Shown: piece by piece, positions 44,495 through 53,871 of the stretch | How the letters are laid out: each line of letters starts with the position of its first letter | Position numbering within the stretch: position 1 is the stretch's first letter | Source of the DNA: Acidobacteria bacterium 13_1_20CM_3_53_8 | GTDB lineage: Bacteria; Acidobacteriota; Blastocatellia; Pyrinomonadales; Pyrinomonadaceae | DNA: 64,000 nucleotides | Assembly (NCBI GenBank): GCA_001920415.1 | Contig: MNJR01000126.1 | Span: forward strand, 1-64,000 | Direction: 5' to 3' | Program-made: the position numbers and the translations under genes | The notes under the pieces: generated by a model | Told to the model about the DNA's origin: nothing | Databases searched by the model: none | The model's input: the letters and a program-made list of their open reading frames with translations, nothing else

Positions 44495-46502
44495 CTGCTT
44501 CTCCAACCTTCTCGAATTTTTCCAAGAACGCATCGTTGACAGGCATGTAGCTTCGCTCGTGTGGGCCAACGAGTATGTAATCAACGTGATTACGCGCGAG
44601 CGCATCCTCCGCTCCCGCGCTGCCTGCGTAGATGCTCTTAATATCCGCCTCGCGCGCAGAGGAGTCCAGCCCGTGCGCCCAGATGTAGCCAGTGTAGCCC
44701 AGCAAGGAGCGCCTTCCAGTCAAAAATACAGGAGGATTATAGGTCGGCGCGTGAAGCACCAGAGCGCGTTGCGGCGTCACCTCAAGAATCTTTTGCGCTA
44801 TGCGAACGCCATTCGCGTCGTACTCTTGAAACTCCGTTGTCTCATAGACCACTCGCCAAACGTCTAGCGCTCCGGCGAGCGTGAGCGCTATGAAGAGAAC
44901 GATAGAAATTGCGCGCGGGAAAGCTCCTTTGCGCCAGAGGTGCGCCAGTAGAAGCGATATGAGCGGAACGCTTGCGACGAACCAGTAGAAGAGCACCTTG
45001 ATGTTGTCCCATATCCAAGGGGCCATCTTCATCATATTCGGCGCGATGAAGCAGAGCGTGAACGGCAGATAGAACAGAAGCATACGCTTCTGCACGAGGT
45101 ACTTCCCTTCGCGCCAGAGCACCGCCACAAAGATGAGCGGGATGACAAGCCCTGTGTTCTTCAGCCAGAACAGAAGCACGTTCTCTTCGCCATGATCCCA
45201 GCCGAACTCCCAGCCCAGAAACATGCTAGCTTTGGCCGAACTCCCATGCGTTGCGAACCACATCTCCGGCACAGCTATGACTAGAGCGCTCGCAAAGAAC
45301 AGTCCCCACACGCGCACCAGATTCATTCTAGCCCCGCGCTCTCTTTCAATCAGGAACAGCAGCACGGCTGTAAGCCCGCCCGTGCCCATGACCACTATAA
45401 AACTGTGCGCGTGAACGAGGGGGAGCACGCCTGCCATAAGGCCAGCAGCGAGCATACGGCGAGACGAAGGGGAAATGGGGAAATGGGGAAATGGGGAAAA
45501 GGAATTTAATGTAGTTGTCTCTGTGCGCTCCTCAATTTTGATCTTCTTCTTTTTCCCTTTTCCCCCCTTCCCCTTTTCCCCATTTCCCCTTTCTTCCTCT
45601 TTCATGTTCGCCAGCCACCATTGAGTAAATATTGTGACGGCCAAGGGCAGGCCAAAGAGTATGCTGCGCTGCGTGACCAGAAGCGTAGTGATGGAGTTGC
45701 CCCAACGCCAGCCACCTGCGCCCATAATCGTGTAATCGTGCTGCAAGTTTGTAAGAAGCGCGAAAGGCCCTGCATCGCTCTGCTTCATATCACTAAAGAG
45801 CAGGAGCCACCCAAGTCCTCCGCTCAGGAAGACGAGCGCGGGCGCTATCAATCCTGCAATCCTTTCGCGCGTTAATTTGAGCGTCCAGCGATTGAGCACG
45901 CCTGCGAATGCAATGGCGAGCACGAAGTTTTCCAGAAACATTGACTGGCGTAAACTGGCGCCCGCTTTCACGAAACATGCCGAAAGAAAATCGGCCATGA
46001 ACGGATAAGCGAAACGCGCGCCCGCGTAGGTCGGGTCTTCCGGCGGAAAGTTTGCGCTCCGGGCGAAACCCTGTATGGCTTGAAGATGAAAAGGAAGGTC
46101 GCCCAGATTGTTCACATAGCCCGTGTAAATCCCACCATCGTGCTCTATCATCGCGCGGTCGAACGCAAGCCAGAGAATAACGGCGAGCAGCGCGTAGAAG
46201 ATGAAGTAAGCGGGCGCCACTCCAACGAGCGCTGCGGAAAAATCTTCGCGCACTCTATCTTTGATCTTCGGTTTCATGAAGACGGCTAGAGGAGCAAGCA
46301 GCGCGAGCGAGGTGAGAATAAGCGTCGTCTGATTTAATCCCAGAAGCGATGCTAACAAGAATGCTACGAGCGCAAAGGCGGCAAACCCCGTGCACGCGCC
46401 TGTGCATAAACGTGCTGCGAGCGGCGCGCCCTCGTCATAGAGATAAGTGAGCAGCGTTCCGCCCGCGATTGCAACCAAAGCTAGAAGTAGGGCGAAGAAC
46501 AT
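44457..46502 (-). CDS. Polytopic membrane protein, glycosyltransferase-like, with in-frame hairpin insert
   Basis: 681 residues with about twelve transmembrane helices. It resembles large GT-C-type membrane proteins of unknown specificity: an acidic lumenal loop IEHDGGIYTGYVNNLGDLPF with an Asp, and a C-terminal soluble domain (YTGYIWAHGLDSSAREADIK, LVGPHERSYMPVND). Between helices, at about residues 302-350, lies a hydrophilic segment (KEEERGNGEKGKGGKGKKKK ... FSPFPHFPISPSS) encoded by a family F hairpin (45467-45598) kept in frame. This loop should be cytoplasmic. ATG ends at 46502. Paired with the downstream TIGR03663 gene. Confidence 0.8.
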   Translation of the reverse strand: MFFALLLALVAIAGGTLLTYLYDEGAPLAARLCTGACTGFAAFALVAFLLASLLGLNQTTLILTSLALLAPLAVFMKPKIKDRVREDFSAALVGVAPAYFIFYALLAVILWLAFDRAMIEHDGGIYTGYVNNLGDLPFHLQAIQGFARSANFPPEDPTYAGARFAYPFMADFLSACFVKAGASLRQSMFLENFVLAIAFAGVLNRWTLKLTRERIAGLIAPALVFLSGGLGWLLLFSDMKQSDAGPFALLTNLQHDYTIMGAGGWRWGNSITTLLVTQRSILFGLPLAVTIFTQWWLANMKEEERGNGEKGKGGKGKKKKIKIEERTETTTLNSFSPFPHFPISPSSRRMLAAGLMAGVLPLVHAHSFIVVMGTGGLTAVLLFLIERERGARMNLVRVWGLFFASALVIAVPEMWFATHGSSAKASMFLGWEFGWDHGEENVLLFWLKNTGLVIPLIFVAVLWREGKYLVQKRMLLFYLPFTLCFIAPNMMKMAPWIWDNIKVLFYWFVASVPLISLLLAHLWRKGAFPRAISIVLFIALTLAGALDVWRVVYETTEFQEYDANGVRIAQKILEVTPQRALVLHAPTYNPPVFLTGRRSLLGYTGYIWAHGLDSSAREADIKSIYAGSAGAEDALARNHVDYILVGPHERSYMPVNDAFLEKFEKVGEAGEYSLYKVARRR
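45467..45598. repeat. Hairpin element, family F (GGGGAAATGGGGAAAAGG words), inside a gene
   Basis: Left arm about 45467-45501 and right arm about 45549-45598 are inverted copies. It lies wholly inside the coding sequence 44457-46502, whose frame it preserves. Confidence 0.82.
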
Positions 46503-46509
46503 GAAACTA

Positions 46510-46651
46510 TTTTGGATTTTAGATTGCCGATTTTGGATTCATTATGAAAGCATTCGAGCTTTTAAGCAATTGAGCGGGCGCAGAAGTTGATAAGATCAAT
46601 GTCTGCGCCCGCTCAATTCTAATCCAAAATCTAAAATCCTAAATCCAAAAT
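46510..46651. repeat. Hairpin element, family C, with internal GC-rich stem
   Basis: Outer arms about 46510-46538 and 46620-46651. Inside, a perfect 17-bp stem (AATTGAGCGGGCGCAGA, 46568-46584, with 46602-46618). The outer arm ends 2 nt from the stop codon at 46654. Confidence 0.82.
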
Positions 46652-46653
46652 GT

Positions 46654-48000
46654 CTAGACTGCGTCCGAAAGACTTGTGAACGCGAAGTCGCGCACCTTGA
46701 GCGCGGGCGCGAGTATGGGGAAGCCTTCACCTACGCGCTCTGATCCCGTTATGCGCACCACTGGCGACATGGCATCAATGTTATTGAGCATCTTGACGGG
46801 CGTCTCGTTGAAGCGGAAATTCTTTATAGCGCTCTTGATCTTCCCGCCTTCTATTAGGAACGTGCCATCGCGCGTGAGTCCAGTGAGCAGTACGGTCTGC
46901 GGGTCAACCAGCCTTATGTACCACAAGCGCGTGACCAGTACGCCGCGCTCCGTGCTCTTTATCATGTCGTCAATCGAGGCGTTGCCGCCGTCCATAATCA
47001 GGTTCGCAGGGCCAGGGTTAACTTCTACGTTCTGCTTCTTGGCCCAGTAGCGCGAATAGTTCAATTGCTTGATGACGCCGCTACGCACAAAGTCGTACTT
47101 GGTGTTCGGCAATCCGTCGCCGTCGAAGGGCTGTCCCGGCAATCTGGGGTCATAAGGGTCTGTGTAGAGGTTGACCTGCTCGCCGAAGAACTTTTCGCCC
47201 GCGCGGTTGCCGCCGCCGCGCTTCGACAGAAACGACCGGCCTTCGTCTGCCTGACGCGCGTCGAAGAAGTTGAACATGAAGCTTACCAGATCGCCGACGG
47301 CGTTCGGCTCAAGTATCACAGTGTAGTTGCCCGGCTCGATTGCGACAGGGTTCTGCGAGAGCACAGCCTTGTCAATCGCGCGTGCTCCGACGGCCTTCGC
47401 GTCAATAGAGCTTATGCGGTGCGACATGGCGCTGGCCCAACCGGAGCCTGTTCCGTCCGCAGTTCGCACGGTCGTCGTGTATGAAGCGAGCGATTGCCGA
47501 CTGTAGCCGAACAGCCCTTTTGTATTCGCCATAGCCTGAAAGCCGCCTGAGTTGTCATAAATTCCTGCGGCTACCAGATTCTTGGGCTTCGCCCCGTCAA
47601 TCGTCGCGCCTATTCCTGAAGTGCGCGTCTCCGCGCCCGCGTTGTAAGTCGCCTCGTCGTAGGCTGCGGGGTTGTCTTGAAAAGCCTGCTTGCCCAGAAA
47701 TGGCATCTGTTCGGGATTGTCTGGACGAAGCCGTGCAATCTCTTCAGCAGCACGCACGACGCGCTCAAGTCCTGCATCGTCAAGAGTGTTTGTAGTGGCA
47801 ACGCCACCCTTTTGTCCGAAGTGCGAGTTGATGACGAGCGTTATGTTCTCGCCGTCACCGCTTGTGCTGGCCGAGTTGACGCCGAAGCGATTGTAGGCCT
47901 GACGGTTGCCGAACAGTTGAGCCTGCATCTCATCCGCTTTCGAGAAGGAGAGCGTCTTCTGTAAAATTCTTTCAGCTTCTTGCGATGTGAGCAGAGCCAT
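46654..48000 (-). CDS. pmbA: TldE/PmbA-like metalloprotease subunit
   Basis: About 448 residues from ATG 48000, preceded by AGGAGAATCTGAG. It belongs to the TldD/PmbA family but lacks the HExxxH zinc motif, as expected for the TldE/PmbA partner. Characteristic segments: FGVNSASTSGDGENITLVIN, NSGGFQAMANTKGLFGYSRQ, VILEPNAVGDLVSFMFNFFD and GLPNTKYDFVRSGVIKQLNY. It forms a heterodimer with TldD that degrades unfolded peptides or processes ribosomal peptides. The start lies one base after the TldD stop codon, so the two are translationally linked. Confidence 0.92.
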   Translation of the reverse strand: MALLTSQEAERILQKTLSFSKADEMQAQLFGNRQAYNRFGVNSASTSGDGENITLVINSHFGQKGGVATTNTLDDAGLERVVRAAEEIARLRPDNPEQMPFLGKQAFQDNPAAYDEATYNAGAETRTSGIGATIDGAKPKNLVAAGIYDNSGGFQAMANTKGLFGYSRQSLASYTTTVRTADGTGSGWASAMSHRISSIDAKAVGARAIDKAVLSQNPVAIEPGNYTVILEPNAVGDLVSFMFNFFDARQADEGRSFLSKRGGGNRAGEKFFGEQVNLYTDPYDPRLPGQPFDGDGLPNTKYDFVRSGVIKQLNYSRYWAKKQNVEVNPGPANLIMDGGNASIDDMIKSTERGVLVTRLWYIRLVDPQTVLLTGLTRDGTFLIEGGKIKSAIKNFRFNETPVKMLNNIDAMSPVVRITGSERVGEGFPILAPALKVRDFAFTSLSDAV

Positions 48001-48001
48001 C

Positions 48002-49480
48002 TCAGATTCTCCTTCCTGTATTAATGATGTTGATATTGCGGAAGCGCGCAAAGGAGCAGCCATGCGAGACTGCGTTAATCTGACCGGGTTCGCCCTTGCC
48101 GTCGAAGTACGATCCGCCCAGGCGATAAAATTCTCTGGAACCTACGCCGTCGCACGCAGCCCAGAAATCCGGCGTGCGCGATTGATAAGCAACGTTGCGC
48201 AACAACCCTGTCTTCTTCCCGTTCTTAATCTCCCAGAAAACCTGTCCGCCGAACTGGAAGTTGTAGCGCTGCATGTCAATCGAAAACGATCCGTCGCCTT
48301 CTATGTAGACGCCATCTTTCACGTCGGCTATAAGATCGTCTGCGCTGATTCGCTCGCTGCCCGCCGCCGGTTGAAGACTAACATTAGGCATGCGCTGAAA
48401 CGCAATATCGTGCCAGCTATCCGCATAGCAAGCGCCGTTTGAGCGGTTCAATCCTATGACCCATGCGTTGTCGCGTATGGTCTGGTAACCGACCAGAATT
48501 CCTTCGCGTATGATGTCCCACTCCGTAGTCTTCACGCCGTCATCATCCCAACCGCACGTGGCAAGGCCGCCCATCTGCGTCTTATCAGCTTTGATATTGA
48601 TGAACTTTGAGCCGTATGGCTTGGCCTTGTTATTCAATCTTTCGCGCGTGGCGAAAGAAGTGCCCGCGTAATTCGCTTCATAACCGAGCACGCGATCAAG
48701 TTCCGTAGGATGACCAATGGATTCATGAATGGTGAGCCAAAGGTTTGTAGGATGAAGCACAAGGTCACGTCGTCCAGGCTCCACAGGCTTCGCCGTGTGC
48801 TTCTGAATCGCCTGCTCAGCCGCGCGAGGCGCTTCGCCCAGCAGGTCGTACTCTTCCACAACCTCGTAACCTTTGCCTGCGGGCGTGCCCAGACTCGTGC
48901 GCTGTTCAAAACGGCCTGTCTGCGGGTTAACACTAGTGACCGTGAAAGTAGGCCAGGAGCGAATCAACGTCTGCTCTATCTCTGATCCTTCGGTCGAGGC
49001 GAAATATTTTTCTTCTTTCGTGAAGAACATCAATGAGTTTACGAATATTGGCCCGGGCGCTCCCTTGACCTTCATTGCCTCCGCGTTCACTTTCAGAAGG
49101 TAGTCGGCCTTCTGCGAAAGCGAGACTGTGAAAGGGTCTTGCTTGACGGGCGTATCGTATCTGGCGCTCGGATAGCTCTCGACCGGGACAAGCTTGATGG
49201 GCGAGCGCTGAATTGTGCGCGTGGCTTTCGCCAGCGCCACCGCGCGCGCAGTCACGCGCTCGACCTCCGGCCTGTCCAGCGTGCTCGAAGCTGCAAAGCC
49301 CCACGCTCCGTTCACAAGAACGCGAACGCCGAACCCGTACGACTCCGTGTTCGTCACGTTCTGTACGCGATTCTCGCGCGTGAAGACGAAATTGTTTAGG
49401 TGGCGGCTGATGCGTATGTCCGCGTAAGAGGCCCCCTGTTGCTTGGCTACGTTCAAGGCGACACTTGCCAAATCTCTCAT
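48002..49480 (-). CDS. tldD: TldD-like metalloprotease catalytic subunit
   Basis: 492 residues. It carries the zinc-binding HESIGH (H-E-x3-H) within LTIHESIGHPTELDRVLGYE near residue 250, the catalytic hallmark of TldD. Other family segments are YADIRISRHLNNFVFTREN, GFGVRVLVNGAWGFAASSTL and DGVYIEGDGSFSIDMQRYN. TldD and TldE assemble around a narrow cavity and cleave small unstructured peptides in the cytoplasm. No RiPP precursor was recognised nearby. ATG ends at 49480. Confidence 0.93.
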   Translation of the reverse strand: MRDLASVALNVAKQQGASYADIRISRHLNNFVFTRENRVQNVTNTESYGFGVRVLVNGAWGFAASSTLDRPEVERVTARAVALAKATRTIQRSPIKLVPVESYPSARYDTPVKQDPFTVSLSQKADYLLKVNAEAMKVKGAPGPIFVNSLMFFTKEEKYFASTEGSEIEQTLIRSWPTFTVTSVNPQTGRFEQRTSLGTPAGKGYEVVEEYDLLGEAPRAAEQAIQKHTAKPVEPGRRDLVLHPTNLWLTIHESIGHPTELDRVLGYEANYAGTSFATRERLNNKAKPYGSKFINIKADKTQMGGLATCGWDDDGVKTTEWDIIREGILVGYQTIRDNAWVIGLNRSNGACYADSWHDIAFQRMPNVSLQPAAGSERISADDLIADVKDGVYIEGDGSFSIDMQRYNFQFGGQVFWEIKNGKKTGLLRNVAYQSRTPDFWAACDGVGSREFYRLGGSYFDGKGEPGQINAVSHGCSFARFRNINIINTGRRI

Positions 49481-49575
49481 TTGTGAATCTCCGCGTTCAG
49501 AATTTTAACGGATTTCAGACGGAAAACTGGGTCTAACCGGATGCAAAACGATTATACGCGAAACACCCGAAATAG

Positions 49576-49605
49576 TTGCAAAGCCTAGAGAGGGGCTATG
49601 ATAAT
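49576..49605 (+). promoter_or_regulatory. Candidate sigma-70 promoter upstream of the 49723 gene
   Basis: TTGCAA (49576-49581) and GATAAT (49600-49605) are 18 bp apart and would start transcription near 49612, giving a leader of about 110 nt. Supported only by consensus resemblance. Confidence 0.3.
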
Positions 49606-49722
49606 AACATATTTGGCGCGGAGAGGAACTAATGTTCGAATGTAGCTTGCGCGCAAATGGCAAATGGGTTTATGAATATTGGCAGGGTAAAGTAAGTTTT
49701 GAGGTTTGTAAGGAGAGAAAAG

Positions 49723-50337
49723 ATGAGAGTCGTATTCGTCCTCCTACTTATCTCCTCGCTGGCTGTAAGCGCGTCGTCGCAAAATTCGTCTTCAACTCAA
49801 AATCCGCCTTCGGCTCAGGATTGTCCAGACGTGGCCGTTCGGGGCTATGAGTGGGGCGTGACGCACAGGAGCATCAGCGCGGAAGACCCTACGTTCAACG
49901 CCGATTCGGTCGGCAGACGGCCTAACACACAGGAACATCCTATAAACACTGTGGGCGACCCGGTCAACACTATGGGAATTCCCGTCAACACGTCTCCGGT
50001 TCGTCCTCAAGGTACTATTCCTGTCCAAAGAAGTCCCATACCGCTCGGCAACCCTGAAATAGTCGAGACCGTAGAAGTCCAGCGCGAGACCTATGTGCTG
50101 GTCAAAAACTCCGGCAACAAGATCATCAAGGCCATTGACTGGGATTACGTCTTCTTTTCCGACGAGGCTATGGAGCATGAGGTGAAGCGCCATAAATTTC
50201 GCACAAGAAAAAAGATCGCCCCCGGCGCGAGTAAATTCTTGAGCGAGTATGTAGAGAAGCGCGCGGCCTCGCGCTATCAGAGAGTCTTCATCAACCGCGT
50301 AGAGTTCGCAGACGGCTCTGTCTGGCTGAGGCAATAA
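49723..50337 (+). CDS. Hypothetical secreted protein, 204 aa
   Basis: The ATG at 49723 is chosen because AGGAGAG lies seven nt upstream and it starts a signal peptide (MRVVFVLLLISSLAVSASSQ). The mature region has a Pro/Asn/Thr-rich stretch with near-repeats (HPINTVGDPVNTMGIPVNTS), then a domain (ETVEVQRETYVLVKNSGNKI, WDYVFFSDEAMEHEVKRHKF) that looks like a small beta-sandwich. No family recognised. It is followed 44 bp later by the ornithine cyclodeaminase family gene on the same strand. Confidence 0.75.
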   Translation: MRVVFVLLLISSLAVSASSQNSSSTQNPPSAQDCPDVAVRGYEWGVTHRSISAEDPTFNADSVGRRPNTQEHPINTVGDPVNTMGIPVNTSPVRPQGTIPVQRSPIPLGNPEIVETVEVQRETYVLVKNSGNKIIKAIDWDYVFFSDEAMEHEVKRHKFRTRKKIAPGASKFLSEYVEKRAASRYQRVFINRVEFADGSVWLRQ

Positions 50338-50381
50338 GAGGCGTACAGCCCGCTCTTCAAATTTTCCACGCTCCTTGGCCG

Positions 50382-51368
50382 ATGGAAATTCTCATTCTCA
50401 CTAACAGAGAGATAGAAAAACTCCTGCCCATGTCGGAGTGCATAGGCGTCATGGAGGAGTGTCTGTTGGCCTTTGCGCGCGGGCGCATGCACCAACCTTT
50501 GCGAATGGTTGTGAGGCCGGAGACTGCCGCAGGGCTTATGGCTTTGATGCCCGCTTATAAATCTGGCGAAGCTTCGGCGTACGGGCTAAAGACCATCTGC
50601 GTCTTCCCCGAAAATCCAGCTAAAGGAAAGGACGCGCACCAAGGGAGCGTCGCGCTCTTTGACGGCGAGACGGGCGAGATGCGTGCGATGATGAACGCTT
50701 CGGCCATCACGGCTATACGCACCGCAGCCGTTTCGGGCGTAGCAACGCGACTGCTCGCGCGCGAAGATGCCAGTGAGCTTGCAATCATAGGCGCTGGCGT
50801 GCAGGCGCGCACGCATCTGGCCGCGATGGCCTGTGTTCGTTCCTTGAAACGAGCACGCGTCGCCAGTAGAACTTTCGAGCACGCGCAAGCTTTGGCCCAA
50901 GAAGTTCAGCCCGGCTACTCGTTTCCCATCACCGCCGTCGAAACAATCGAAGAAGCTCTACGCGGCGCTCAACTGATAGTGACAGCTACGAGCGCCCACG
51001 AACCCGTCTTGAAGAGAGAATGGGTTGCGCCCGGCGCGCACATTAACGCCATCGGCGCTTACTCGCCAGCCACGCGCGAGATTGATACGGCGACAATCGC
51101 TGCCTCGCTGCTCTTCGTTGACCGCCGCGAGTCCGCAATCAACGAAGCGGGCGATTATCTTCTTGCGTTGCAAGAGGGAGCAATCAGCCCCGAACACATT
51201 CGCGCAGAAATTGGCGAGGTGCTTCTTGGAGAAAAGCCTGGCAGAACTTCTCCCGATGAGATAACTCTGTTCAAGTCATTGGGGCTGGCCGTCGAAGACC
51301 TAGCGGCGGCGGAATACCTTTACCATCAGGCTAAGACGAAGGGCGCAGGAACGTGGGTCGAGTTCTGA
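50382..51368 (+). CDS. Ornithine cyclodeaminase / mu-crystallin family protein
   Basis: 328 residues, a NAD(P)-dependent enzyme family including ornithine cyclodeaminase, ketimine reductase and alanine dehydrogenase-type members. N-terminal substrate part (MEILILTNREIEKLLPMSEC; RPETAAGLMALMPAYKSG), then the Rossmann dinucleotide motif IIGAGVQARTHL near residue 140, followed by VTATSAHEPVL and GAHINAIGAYSP. The exact substrate cannot be told from sequence. ATG at 50382. The stop codon is followed directly by a family B hairpin. Confidence 0.88.
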   Translation: MEILILTNREIEKLLPMSECIGVMEECLLAFARGRMHQPLRMVVRPETAAGLMALMPAYKSGEASAYGLKTICVFPENPAKGKDAHQGSVALFDGETGEMRAMMNASAITAIRTAAVSGVATRLLAREDASELAIIGAGVQARTHLAAMACVRSLKRARVASRTFEHAQALAQEVQPGYSFPITAVETIEEALRGAQLIVTATSAHEPVLKREWVAPGAHINAIGAYSPATREIDTATIAASLLFVDRRESAINEAGDYLLALQEGAISPEHIRAEIGEVLLGEKPGRTSPDEITLFKSLGLAVEDLAAAEYLYHQAKTKGAGTWVEF

Positions 51369-51512
51369 AGGCAAAAGGTAAAAGGAAAGGCAAAAGGTAA
51401 AAGTAAAAAGGCAAAAGGGATAAGGCGAAAAGCTTTTCAATTAAAATTTAAAAATGGTTTCAGCCTTACCTTTGCCTTTTTACTTTTACCTTTTGCCTTT
51501 CCTTTTGCCTTC
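51369..51512. repeat. Hairpin element, family B
   Basis: Left arm 51369-51419 begins at the base after the stop codon; right arm about 51464-51512. The loop differs from the 14751 and 42711 copies except for an AAAATGGTTTC motif shared with 42711. Confidence 0.82.
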
Positions 51513-51595
51513 TCTTGTGCTGGACAGTGCGCCGCCCAAAGTGTAAAAAATTAGTTTCACTTTTTATGGCCGATTCCGACAGAGGGGTTTTCATA

Positions 51596-52699
51596 ATGCT
51601 TCGAGCAGGTATAGTAGGTTTGCCGAACGTTGGCAAGTCCACACTTTTTAACGCGCTCACGTCGCAACAGGCGGCGCTTGCTGCCAACTATCCGTTCGCA
51701 ACGATTGAGCCGAACGTTGGCGTAGTGCCCGTGCCGGACGAAAGACTGGAGCCGCTTGCTAAGCTGGTGAAGACGAGCGTGATTGTGCCCGCGACCGTAG
51801 AGTTTCTGGACATAGCCGGATTGGTTCGCGGCGCGTCGAAGGGCGAAGGACTCGGCAATCAGTTTTTAGCGAATATACGCGAGACGGACGCGATTGTTCA
51901 GGTCGTGCGGTGCTTCGAGAGCGAGGAGATTGTTCACGTTGAAGGCTCTGTTGATCCGCGCCGCGACATAGAGACGATTCAGATTGAGCTTGCGCTTGCT
52001 GACCTTGCTTCGGTCGAACGAAGAAGAGAGCGAGCGCAAAGAACGGCGAAGAGCGGCGACAAGGCAGCGCGCGCGGAGATAGTAGTTCTGGATAAGATTC
52101 AACCCGTGCTTGAAGAAGGAAAGCCTGCGCGTGCGGCTCTGTTGACGAATGAAGAGCGAGCTATTGTGCGCGGCTTTTTCCTGCTGACGATGAAGCCCAC
52201 CATCTACGCTGCGAACGTTGACGAAGCGACGCTCGCGGAAGGCGCTGAAAATAGTCCGCACGTTCGCACGGTTCGTGAAATCGCTGAGAGCGAATCGGCA
52301 GAGTTCATAATCATCTGCGCGCAGTTGGAAGCGGAACTGGTAGAGCTTCCACCGGACGAGCGCGTGGATTACTTGGAAGCTCTGGGCGTGCGTGGGAGCG
52401 GCGTTGATAATTTAATCAAGAGCGCGTATCGCCTGCTCGGACTTATGTCGTTTCTTACCGCAGGCGAAAAAGAGGTTCGCGCGTGGGCTATCCCGCAAGG
52501 CACACGCGCGCCGCAGGCGGCAGGCGTCATTCACTCAGACATAGAGCGCGGCTTCATACGCGCCGAAGTCATCTCTTACGACCAATTGATGCGCGCAGGC
52601 TCATACGCCGCTGCGCGCGAGCAAGGGCTGTTGAGGCTGGAAGGCAAAGAGTACGTTATGCAGGAAGGCGACGTTGTTCACTTCCGCTTTAACGTCTGA
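51596..52699 (+). CDS. ychF: Ribosome-binding GTPase/ATPase YchF (Obg family)
   Basis: 367 residues from ATG 51596 (ribosome site AGAGGGG; an upstream ATG at 51566 is unlikely). P-loop GLPNVGKSTLF (residues 8-18), G3 DIAGLVRGASKGEGLGN, and the YchF-specific specificity motif ANVDE replacing NKxD, which gives ATP preference. The C-terminal TGS domain (RAWAIPQGTRAPQAAGVIHS; YVMQEGDVVHFRFNV) completes the protein at normal length. It binds ribosomes and is linked to oxidative-stress control in other bacteria. Confidence 0.96.
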   Translation: MLRAGIVGLPNVGKSTLFNALTSQQAALAANYPFATIEPNVGVVPVPDERLEPLAKLVKTSVIVPATVEFLDIAGLVRGASKGEGLGNQFLANIRETDAIVQVVRCFESEEIVHVEGSVDPRRDIETIQIELALADLASVERRRERAQRTAKSGDKAARAEIVVLDKIQPVLEEGKPARAALLTNEERAIVRGFFLLTMKPTIYAANVDEATLAEGAENSPHVRTVREIAESESAEFIIICAQLEAELVELPPDERVDYLEALGVRGSGVDNLIKSAYRLLGLMSFLTAGEKEVRAWAIPQGTRAPQAAGVIHSDIERGFIRAEVISYDQLMRAGSYAAAREQGLLRLEGKEYVMQEGDVVHFRFNV

Positions 52700-52951
52700 A
52701 GTGTAATCTTTTATTTTCACAGCTTATCGAACTTCAACTAAAACGCCCACGATTTCAGCAATTTTTTTCGTATTGCTCTGTCCTCAACTATCAGCGATAA
52801 TCTCAAGCTAGCAGCAAATTTGTGCGTGAATCTGTAATAGCCAATTCACGCACTCGTTTCCTATTACCATAGACTAGCGCCGGGCGATGTTCGTGTCAGG
52901 TCAAAAGAGCGCAATCAAAAGCTATTTTGAAAATAGGAAAGGTCGGAAAAG
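52700..52951. other. Intergenic stretch with a 9-bp stem
   Basis: GTGCGTGAA (52822-52830) pairs with TTCACGCAC (52845-52853), followed by TCGTTTC; a weak terminator candidate. Otherwise AT-rich sequence without a visible gene. It is one of the few long gaps without a word-type hairpin. Confidence 0.4.
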
Positions 52952-53296
52952 ATGACCGTAGAAGAAAGAGTTTTGAGATTAGAGAACGCTTTCGCCACGC
53001 TCGCAGAGATGGTGACTAAGGAACAGACACGCACTGACGTACTCCTACAACTCGTCAGCGACCATGATGAGCGCATGGTAACTCAACAGGATTGGATAAA
53101 TCAGTTGGGCCACGCGCAAGCCGAATCCGAAGCGAAGATTGCTGCGTTGGCTGATTCCCATATAAGGCTGGAAGAAGCGCATACGAGACTGGAGGAAGCT
53201 CATGCGAGGTTGGAAGAGGCTCAGGCCAGAACGGAGGCGGCCATTACTCGGCTGACCGAAAGACTTGACCGCCACTTCAATAACGGACAGGGCTGA
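52952..53296 (+). CDS. Small coiled-coil protein
   Basis: 114 residues from ATG 52952 with GGAAAGG upstream. Nearly all helical. Residues 65-100 contain a tandem heptad-like repeat (LEEAHTRLEEAHARLEEAQA), predicting a coiled coil. No domain recognised; the start resembles SlyX-like or DUF small coiled coils (MTVEERVLRLENAFATLAEM). A strong terminator follows at 53318-53358. Confidence 0.72.
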   Translation: MTVEERVLRLENAFATLAEMVTKEQTRTDVLLQLVSDHDERMVTQQDWINQLGHAQAESEAKIAALADSHIRLEEAHTRLEEAHARLEEAQARTEAAITRLTERLDRHFNNGQG

Positions 53297-53317
53297 TTCT
53301 TTTGAAGAAAGAAAAGA

Positions 53318-53358
53318 CCGAGCGCGCTTCAGTCTCTAAAAGACTGAAGCGCGCTCGG
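53318..53358. terminator. Bidirectional rho-independent terminator
   Basis: A perfect 18-bp stem (CCGAGCGCGCTTCAGTCT with its complement) closes a 5-nt loop CTAAA. It lies between convergent genes, preceded by an A-rich run and followed by ATGCATTTTG. Confidence 0.9.
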
Positions 53359-53392
53359 ATGCATTTTGCTCTGGGGGAAAGTTGTTCGCTCT

Positions 53393-53608
53393 TTAGCGCA
53401 GCACGGCTCGGATGCCCACAAGAACGAGATAAACGACGGCCAGTACGACGGCAATCTTTATCAGAAGAATGGCGAGGCCTATGATTTTGAAGAGAACCGC
53501 CAGGGTGAATCCGGCTGCGGCCAGAACAAGCGGGATGCCAACGATCAATACGAACAGGCCTAGAAGGATAATGCCTACGATTCTCAATACGTCCTTTGCC
53601 TCTTTCAT
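53393..53608 (-). CDS. Small membrane protein, two transmembrane helices
   Basis: 71 residues from the ATG ending at 53608, preceded by AGGTGAGAAA. It consists almost entirely of two hydrophobic helices (IVGIILLGLFVLIVGIPLVL and LFKIIGLAILLIKIAVVLAV) after a short polar start MKEAKD. No family recognised. Upstream in-frame codons (to 53737) read through apparent leader sequence and are not needed. Convergent with the coiled-coil gene across a terminator. Confidence 0.72.
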   Translation of the reverse strand: MKEAKDVLRIVGIILLGLFVLIVGIPLVLAAAGFTLAVLFKIIGLAILLIKIAVVLAVVYLVLVGIRAVLR

Positions 53609-53871
53609 TTTCTCACCTCTTAATCTGAACTTTTGAACGCGCCTCGGTAGCCCTTTGTTTTTCGGCACCGGCGCGTTGTTGTCTCGATATACGAAAAGAT
53701 ACTGCGCCGCGTTCCGTAGAAGATTTTCAACTTCCAAGCCGCTTGCAGCGTCACGCTTGCCTCGGCGTTTGTGCTAAGCTTTTATAAGAAATTTCTCCCG
53801 ATTCGAGCAAGGCATTACCAACTCTCTTTTCAAACAAAGGGCGTTGGAATGTTTCTGGAAGATTATCACAG

